Shown one piece after another: positions 59,274 to 64,000 of a stretch of 64,000 nt of DNA. Position 1 is the first letter of the stretch. Each line of letters begins with the position of its first letter. Under the pieces are notes generated by a model. That model made no database searches and had not been told where the DNA came from. It saw only the letters and a list, made by a program, of their open reading frames with translations. The translations under genes and the position numbers were made by a program. Origin of the DNA: Leisingera sp. ANG1 (GTDB lineage: Bacteria; Pseudomonadota; Alphaproteobacteria; Rhodobacterales; Rhodobacteraceae); the NCBI RefSeq assembly GCF_000203975.2, contig NZ_AFCF02000005.1:122581-186580 (forward strand). The letters are read 5' to 3'.

Positions 59274-60272
59274 ATGCGCCTGGCAAAACTGCTGATTGCG
59301 GCCCTTCTGGTGTGGAGCCTCTATTGGGCGGCGGCGGCCTGGGGGCTGAAAAACGGCATTGCCGCCTGGTTCGGCGTGCAGGAGAACCGGGGCTGGCAGG
59401 CGGAGTATGCAGGGCTGGAGACGCAGGGTTATCCGTTCCGGCACCAGACCCGGATCAGCCGCCCAACGCTGGCGGATCCGCGCAGCGGCACGGCCTGGCG
59501 GGCAGACTGGCTGGAGCTGTCGAGCCCTGCTGCCTGGCCTGGGCATCTGGAGCTGCACTTCCCGGCGACGGCACAGCGTTTGTCCTACTTTGACCGGACT
59601 GCGGTGATTGCTGCTGACGGGCTGCAGGCCAGCCTGCACCTGAAGCCTGGCGCGGCGCTGGAGCTTGAACAGATGGCCGTTGTGGCGGACAGCTGGCAGA
59701 TTGCCCGCAGCGGCGAAACCGTGCTGAGCGGCGCGGCGCTGGACCTGCGCATGGTGCAAACCGAAAGGCCAGAAACCTACCGGATCACCGCAGACGCAAG
59801 GGAGTTCGCCCCGCGCGCCGCCTGGCGGCGGCTCTTGGCGGCCAGCGCGCCGCTGCCGGAGCGGTTCGACACGCTGGCGCTGGAGATGGCAGTTGCCTTT
59901 GACGCGCCCTGGGACCGCTCCGCACTGGAGCAGCGGCGGCCGCAGCCGCGCCGGATTGATCTGAAACTGGCCGATGCCCGCTGGGGCGATCTGCGGCTCA
60001 AGGCCACTGGCGCACTGACGGTGGATGAACAGGGCCTGCCGGAGGGAGAGATTGCCCTGCAGGCGGAAAACTGGCGCGGGCTTGTGCTGATGGCCGAACG
60101 CAGCGGTGCATTGCCCCCTTCCTTGCGCAACTCGGTGGAGCGGGTGCTGGGCCTGTTGGCCGGCGCCAGCGGCAACCCGCAGAACCTGGATATCACGCTG
60201 GGGTTTGCAGACGGATATGTCACCCTTGGACCGCTGCCCATGGGCCATGCGCCGCGGCTGATCATCCGCTAG
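59274..60272 (+). CDS. DUF2125 envelope protein
   Basis: A 332-residue protein with an N-terminal membrane segment (about 6-25, KLLIAALLVWSLYWAAAAW), then a beta-rich soluble part typical of DUF2125 (WQAEYAGLETQGYPFRHQTRISRPTLADP region, SSPAAWPGHLELHFP). DUF2125 proteins are common in alphaproteobacteria; the function is not known. The ATG at 59274 gives a canonical uncleaved anchor. It diverges from chaC with 67 bp between starts. Confidence 0.85.
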   Translation: MRLAKLLIAALLVWSLYWAAAAWGLKNGIAAWFGVQENRGWQAEYAGLETQGYPFRHQTRISRPTLADPRSGTAWRADWLELSSPAAWPGHLELHFPATAQRLSYFDRTAVIAADGLQASLHLKPGAALELEQMAVVADSWQIARSGETVLSGAALDLRMVQTERPETYRITADAREFAPRAAWRRLLAASAPLPERFDTLALEMAVAFDAPWDRSALEQRRPQPRRIDLKLADARWGDLRLKATGALTVDEQGLPEGEIALQAENWRGLVLMAERSGALPPSLRNSVERVLGLLAGASGNPQNLDITLGFADGYVTLGPLPMGHAPRLIIR

Positions 60273-60299
60273 GCCAAACGCTGGCTTGTATCCATCTAG

Positions 60300-60357
60300 A
60301 GATTTCTTGCGAGGCTCTGCCTCGCGCTCCAGGGTATTTGGGGCCAGATGAACAGTG
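60300..60357 (+). repeat. 3' hairpin-plus-tail element, copy C
   Basis: GCGAGGC-TCT-GCCTCGC (60309-60325), then GCTCCAGGGTATTTGGGGCC and AGATGAA. It sits after the DUF2125 gene in its orientation and 24 bp before the convergent extensin-like stop. It matches the layout of copies A, B and D. Confidence 0.5.
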
Positions 60358-60381
60358 GATTCTGAATTGCTGCCCGGGGTC

Positions 60382-61200
60382 TCAGCGGCAATAGGTGCCG
60401 CCTCGGTAGCGGGCCACGTCGAGGTGGAAGTGGTCCTTGTGATAGCGATCTGCTTCCGGCCCCAGCACGGTGCCGAAGGGGCCGCAAGCGGCGCGCCAGA
60501 TCTTTTTCAGCTTCTTGCGGGTCTTGCGGTTCTGCCAGCCGTGCAGCACCGAAACGGTCTCTCCGCTGGCGAGGGTAAAGCCGGAAATGTCGATCGCCCG
60601 CGCCTTGCCGTGTTCGGAGATCTTGGCGCCAGGGCGGTTGTTGCGGGTGCGGCAGGCGTAATGGGCGGCGACGCGCAAGCCGACAACCTTGTTGCGGCGG
60701 CCAAAAGCGGTTTCGACCTCTCGGTTGATCCAGGTCTTCAGCGCGCGGGCGGTGTTGCAGGTCATCAGCGAGGCCTGGCTGAGGCGCACCCCGGCAATCT
60801 CGCGCACCCTCACCGCGTCCTTGGCGCCGCAGCCGGGTAGCGTGCCGGAGACGTGGCCGACGTCGTCACCCTGAATGTCGATATCACCGCAAACCGAGCC
60901 CTTGCGGCGCTGGCGGCGTTTGAACAGAACCTGCTCTGACAGGCTGTCCGGGCGCGCGAAGGGCAGCAAGGATGCGCCGGGCGCCAGCATCGGCAGATTT
61001 GCAGGCCGGGAGGCTGCCGCCAGGCGCTGTTCCGATTTCGGGCGTGAGACCGGGCGGATGCCGGGCAGCGGCGCTACGATGGCTTCAAGGCTCGCGTCCC
61101 CCGCAAGGCGAGCGGGCGGCTCCAGTGAGGCATCCGGCGTTGCGGCCAGCGCCGCCCCGCCGAACACGGCTGCCAGGATCAGCACGCCTGCGCGGATCAC
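60382..61200 (-). CDS. extensin-like family protein
   Basis: A 272-residue exported protein (signal peptide about 1-19, [19 protein letters not shown]). The C-terminal extensin-like domain (about 105-272) has GSVCGD, PGCGAKDAV, LMTCNTARALKTWI, HYACRTRNNRPGAKISEHGKARAIDISGF and HKDHFHLDV. The late His/Asp cluster (SEHG-x-A-x-DI, HxDHFHLD) resembles the zinc site of LAS-type peptidases, so a peptidoglycan role is likely. It overlaps tyrC by 4 bp, forming an operon. Confidence 0.88.
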   Translation of the reverse strand: MIRAGVLILAAVFGGAALAATPDASLEPPARLAGDASLEAIVAPLPGIRPVSRPKSEQRLAAASRPANLPMLAPGASLLPFARPDSLSEQVLFKRRQRRKGSVCGDIDIQGDDVGHVSGTLPGCGAKDAVRVREIAGVRLSQASLMTCNTARALKTWINREVETAFGRRNKVVGLRVAAHYACRTRNNRPGAKISEHGKARAIDISGFTLASGETVSVLHGWQNRKTRKKLKKIWRAACGPFGTVLGPEADRYHKDHFHLDVARYRGGTYCR

Positions 61201-62117
61201 TTCTTTTGCCCCCGCCCGAAGTCCGGCGCGTCAGTGTCCTGACCGGCTTCGATGATGCCGCGGCGGATGGCGCGGGTATGCGTGAAATAATCGTGCAGAT
61301 GCTCGCCGTCGCCGGTGCGGATGGCGCGCTGCAGGGCAAAGAGTTCCTCCGTGAAGCGGCCGAGGATTTCCAGCGTGGCGTCCTTGTTGGTCAGGAACAC
61401 GTCACGCCACATGGTCGGGTCCGAGGCGGCAATACGGGTGAAGTCGCGGAAACCGGCGGCGGAATATTTGATCACCTCGCTGTCGGTTACCCGGCGCAGG
61501 TCGTCCGCTACACCCACCATGGTATAGGCGATCAGGTGCGGTGTGTGCGAGGTGACGGCCAGCACCAGATCGTGGTGGTCAGCATCCATTTCATCGACAT
61601 TGGCGCCCATCCCTTCCCACAGCGCGCGCAGGCGGGCGGTGGCCTCCGGATCAGTGCCCTCGACCGGGACCAGCAGCGACCAGCGGTTGTCGAACAATTC
61701 GGCAAAACCGGATTCGGGGCCGGAATGCTCCGTCCCTGCCAGCGGGTGCGCAGGAACGAAATGAACACCCTCTGGAATATGCGGCTGCACCGCCTCGATC
61801 ACATGGCGTTTGACCGAACCGACGTCAGACACGGTCGCACCGGGTTTCAGCACCGGCGCGATATCTTCCATCACCGGCCCCATGGCACCGACCGGCACGC
61901 AGAGCACCACCAGATCAGCGTCTTTCACCGCTTCGCGCGCGCTGTCGCAGACGCGGTCGCAGAGGCCGATCTTGCGAGCAGTTGCACGCGTTTCTTCGCT
62001 CCGGGCATAGCCGGTCACTTCACCCGCCAGCCCTGCGCGTTTCATTGCCCAGAACATTGAGGATGCAATCAGGCCCAGGCCGATCAGCGCGACGCGGCCG
62101 TAAACTTGCTCGCTCAT
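61197..62117 (-). CDS. tyrC: prephenate/arogenate dehydrogenase
   Basis: A 306-residue TyrA-family dehydrogenase. The NAD-binding loop is GLGLIASS near the start. Catalytic and substrate motifs are [22 protein letters not shown] and [12 protein letters not shown]. It converts prephenate or arogenate toward tyrosine. The cyclohexadienyl dehydrogenase name is possible. The ATG at 62117 overlaps hisC by 4 bp. In many bacteria hisC-like aminotransferases work with this enzyme, which fits the operon. Confidence 0.92.
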   Translation of the reverse strand: MSEQVYGRVALIGLGLIASSMFWAMKRAGLAGEVTGYARSEETRATARKIGLCDRVCDSAREAVKDADLVVLCVPVGAMGPVMEDIAPVLKPGATVSDVGSVKRHVIEAVQPHIPEGVHFVPAHPLAGTEHSGPESGFAELFDNRWSLLVPVEGTDPEATARLRALWEGMGANVDEMDADHHDLVLAVTSHTPHLIAYTMVGVADDLRRVTDSEVIKYSAAGFRDFTRIAASDPTMWRDVFLTNKDATLEILGRFTEELFALQRAIRTGDGEHLHDYFTHTRAIRRGIIEAGQDTDAPDFGRGQKK

Positions 62118-63199
62118 GCCTGCCCCTCTTTGAACGCCTTGACGCACTGCGCGATGCGGCGGCAAGAATCCTCGTCGCCGATAGTGATGCGCAGCGCGGT
62201 GGGCAGGTTGTACCCCGCCACCCGGCGCACGATTAGCCCCTGGGCCTGCAGATACAGGTCGCAGGCTTCTGCTTCAGCCTGGCTGGAGAAACGGGCCAGG
62301 ATGAAATTGGTGCTGGAGACGTCCGAGGGCACGCCGAGTTCAGCCAGCGCATTTGCAAGCCAGCTGCGCCACTTGGCGTTCTCGGCCCGGCAATGGTCCA
62401 CAAAGCCCGTGTCACGCACCGAGGCCTCGGCCCCCGCCAGCGCGGTGCTGGACACGTTGAACGGTCCGCGCACGCGGTTCAGCACATTGATGATCTCCTT
62501 GGGGCCGTAACCCCATCCGATCCGGGCGCCGCCCAGGCCGTAGATCTTAGAGAAGGTGCGGGTCATGAAGACGTTGCTGCGGGAGGCAATTACGGCCGCG
62601 CCTGCATCAAAGCCTTCGACATATTCCGCATAGGCGCCATCGAGCACCAGGAGCGCGCCCGCCGGGATACCATCGGCCAGCCGGGCCACCTCACCCTCGC
62701 TGATCATGGTGCCGGTGGGGTTGTTGGGGTTGGCGATGAACACCAGCTTGGTCCTGGCGGTGCAACCCGCCAGCAGCGCATCCACATCGGTGACACGCTC
62801 GCGCTCCTTCACCTCCACCGGGGTGGCGCCGGCGGCCAGTGCGCTGATGCGGTACATCGCAAAGCCGTGTTCGGTATACAGCACCTCATCCCCCGGCCCG
62901 GCATAGGCCTGGCACAGGAAAGCGATGATTTCATCACTGCCTGCGCCGCAGATGATCTGCTCCGGATCCAGCCCGTGCACCTCGCCGATCGCCTGCCGCA
63001 ATGCTCCGTGATCCGAGCTGGGATAGCGGTGCATTTTAGCCGCCGCATCCTGCATTGCCTGGACGGCGCGCGGGCTGGGGCCAAAAGGGTTCTCGTTCGA
63101 GGAGAGCTTCACAACATTGCTCACCCCTTTCACATGGGCAGCCCCGCCCTGGTACAGAGCGATGTCCATGATACCGGGCTGCGGTGTGAGTTGAGTCAT
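62114..63199 (-). CDS. hisC: histidinol-phosphate aminotransferase
   Basis: A 361-residue PLP aminotransferase. The PLP-binding Lys218 lies in [17 protein letters not shown], with NENPFGPSP near the start and ANPNNPTGT in the middle. It makes histidinol phosphate, and such enzymes also often transaminate aromatic keto acids, consistent with its coupling to tyrC. The start at 63199 follows AAGGAG. The 120-bp gap upstream has a 7-bp hairpin (63277-63297) and no gene. Confidence 0.93.
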   Translation of the reverse strand: MTQLTPQPGIMDIALYQGGAAHVKGVSNVVKLSSNENPFGPSPRAVQAMQDAAAKMHRYPSSDHGALRQAIGEVHGLDPEQIICGAGSDEIIAFLCQAYAGPGDEVLYTEHGFAMYRISALAAGATPVEVKERERVTDVDALLAGCTARTKLVFIANPNNPTGTMISEGEVARLADGIPAGALLVLDGAYAEYVEGFDAGAAVIASRSNVFMTRTFSKIYGLGGARIGWGYGPKEIINVLNRVRGPFNVSSTALAGAEASVRDTGFVDHCRAENAKWRSWLANALAELGVPSDVSSTNFILARFSSQAEAEACDLYLQAQGLIVRRVAGYNLPTALRITIGDEDSCRRIAQCVKAFKEGQA

Positions 63200-63319
63200 A
63201 ATACGGGCTCCTTAATTCCAACCCGTCATAACGGCCCAAACGCTGGCGGGGAAGCACCAAGATGACGCTCCCCCATGCTGCCGCCCCCTCCGGCAGCCTG
63301 CCCCGGCCGTGCGCCTGCG

Positions 63320-64000
63320 TTAATGCGCAGTTGCGGACTTGGGCATTTTCCGTTTGGCCTCTGCCATGATGATCTTCTGGATCTTCTTGCGCAGCTCCAT
63401 GTCCTTGCGCATCGCCTCATTTGCCTGTTTCTGCATGGTAGAGGCCGATTGCGAGCCGTCGGCGCCGTTCAGCGCCTCACCCGCGTATTTGCTGAGCGAC
63501 TTGCCGGAGATCTGTTTGGCTATCTCGCCGTAGATGGCGTCACCGTGCAGCTTGATAAAATCTTCGGTCGCTTTGGTGCCGTATTTGGCGATGAGGTCTT
63601 TCTTGACCGCGCCCTCCATGGCGGCGGGCGCCAGCTTGGTCTTGAGGAACTTCTCGGCGGCCCCGGTGAAGCCGGAGGAGAATTTCTCCAGCGCCTTGCC
63701 CGCGCCTGCGGACATGATGCCTGCGGTCAGGATCTTGGCGATGCTTTCCTTGATCTCCTTGGTGTTGGGCGGGCGGCCCTTTTCGATCAAGGGCTTTGCC
63801 AGGCCGATGGTTTCCTTCAGCGCCTCAGTCACCATGGCCTCGCCGGCCTTGGATTTCAGGAACTTCTCGAAGAAGACTTTGACTGCCTTCTTGGGCATCT
63901 CGCGCGACAGTCTGGAGGCCGCGGCCTTGGCCAGATCATCGGCAAGACCTGCCGAGAGTTTCGAGGTCAGCTTGCCGCCTGCCGCCCCTGCCAGGCCTGC
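63320..64000 (-). CDS. lysine-rich helical protein of unknown function, 5' end cut by window
   Basis: The frame ends at 63320 and stays open to the right edge (about 226 codons), so the true start lies outside. The visible part is helical and unusually rich in Lys, Ala and Gly (for example LKETIGLAKPLIEKGRPPN and FLKTKLAPAAMEGAVKKDL), with few Arg compared with its Arg-rich neighbours. It ends in KIIMAEAKRKMPKSATAH. No family is recognised. An internal ATG at 63898 exists, but the coherent sequence upstream argues that it is not the start. It could be the C-terminal part of a large protein. Confidence 0.55.
   Translation of the reverse strand, partial: AGLAGAAGGKLTSKLSAGLADDLAKAAASRLSREMPKKAVKVFFEKFLKSKAGEAMVTEALKETIGLAKPLIEKGRPPNTKEIKESIAKILTAGIMSAGAGKALEKFSSGFTGAAEKFLKTKLAPAAMEGAVKKDLIAKYGTKATEDFIKLHGDAIYGEIAKQISGKSLSKYAGEALNGADGSQSASTMQKQANEAMRKDMELRKKIQKIIMAEAKRKMPKSATAH

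Overview
The window looks like chromosomal DNA from an alphaproteobacterium of the Rhodobacteraceae, most likely the Roseobacter group (Leisingera/Phaeobacter/Ruegeria-like). The reasons are the high GC content, the F1-only ATP synthase operon (delta-alpha-gamma-beta-epsilon without F0 genes), a groESL operon with a CIRCE element, and proteins typical of this family: an IalB-like protein, DUF2125, DUF2161, DUF1272, TIGR01459-type HAD, extensin-like and GlxA-type regulators. This assignment rests on gene content read by eye, not on a database search. No tRNA, rRNA, CRISPR array, prophage or insertion sequence was recognised.

Layout. 0-5.3 kb: an NADH:flavin oxidoreductase cut by the left edge, a divergent uracil permease, a PD-(D/E)XK nuclease-like protein and a zinc-binding DUF1272 protein. 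5.5-7.2 kb: purEK. 7.2-11.8 kb: a small RNA ligase, a small membrane protein, an orphan phnM coupled to a secreted alpha/beta hydrolase, a DMT exporter and a GNAT enzyme. 12-16.1 kb: groESL with promoter, CIRCE and terminator, a 2-oxoglutarate oxygenase and DUF2161. 16.2-20.9 kb: three TraB/GumN-fold proteins, an unknown protein and the Mn-dependent pyrophosphatase. 21-28.7 kb: a chemoreceptor, a HAD hydrolase, a MaoC hydratase, an IalB-like protein, ribF-ycgN and threonine aldolase. 28.7-35.9 kb: a DsbA-like isomerase, a sulfite dehydrogenase (SoxC-like) plus monoheme cytochrome pair, a tandem NTF2 protein, an alpha/beta hydrolase, prs, and a divergent MFS/MerR pair. 35.8-42.8 kb: an H-type lectin, nhaC, a GlxA-type regulator, a PAS protein, a large methyltransferase and a small secreted protein. 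43-47.9 kb: atpHAGDC. 48-55.2 kb: an RTX-like protein with 17-residue repeats, a methyltransferase, gloB, clpA and an M23 peptidase. 55.4-60.3 kb: a candidate structured RNA, a MotA/MotB-like envelope pair, a ChaC-type enzyme and DUF2125. 60.4-64 kb: hisC-tyrC-extensin and a lysine-rich protein cut by the right edge.

How it works together. Much of the window is housekeeping: purine synthesis (purEK, prs), pyrimidine uptake (uraA), FAD synthesis (ribF), ATP synthesis, chaperone and protease functions (groESL, clpA), and Tyr/His synthesis. Between these sit accessory pieces: the nucleases and RNA ligase, the TraB group, the orphan phnM and soxC-type pairs, the RTX protein, the MotA/MotB-like pair and the right-edge protein. 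No complete new defence or secretion system is visible. The observations most worth checking are the structured RNA near 55.45 kb, a hairpin-plus-conserved-tail element found at four 3' gene ends, the 17-residue RTX array, the TraB cluster, the RNA ligase, and the SoxR-box-like MerR promoter.
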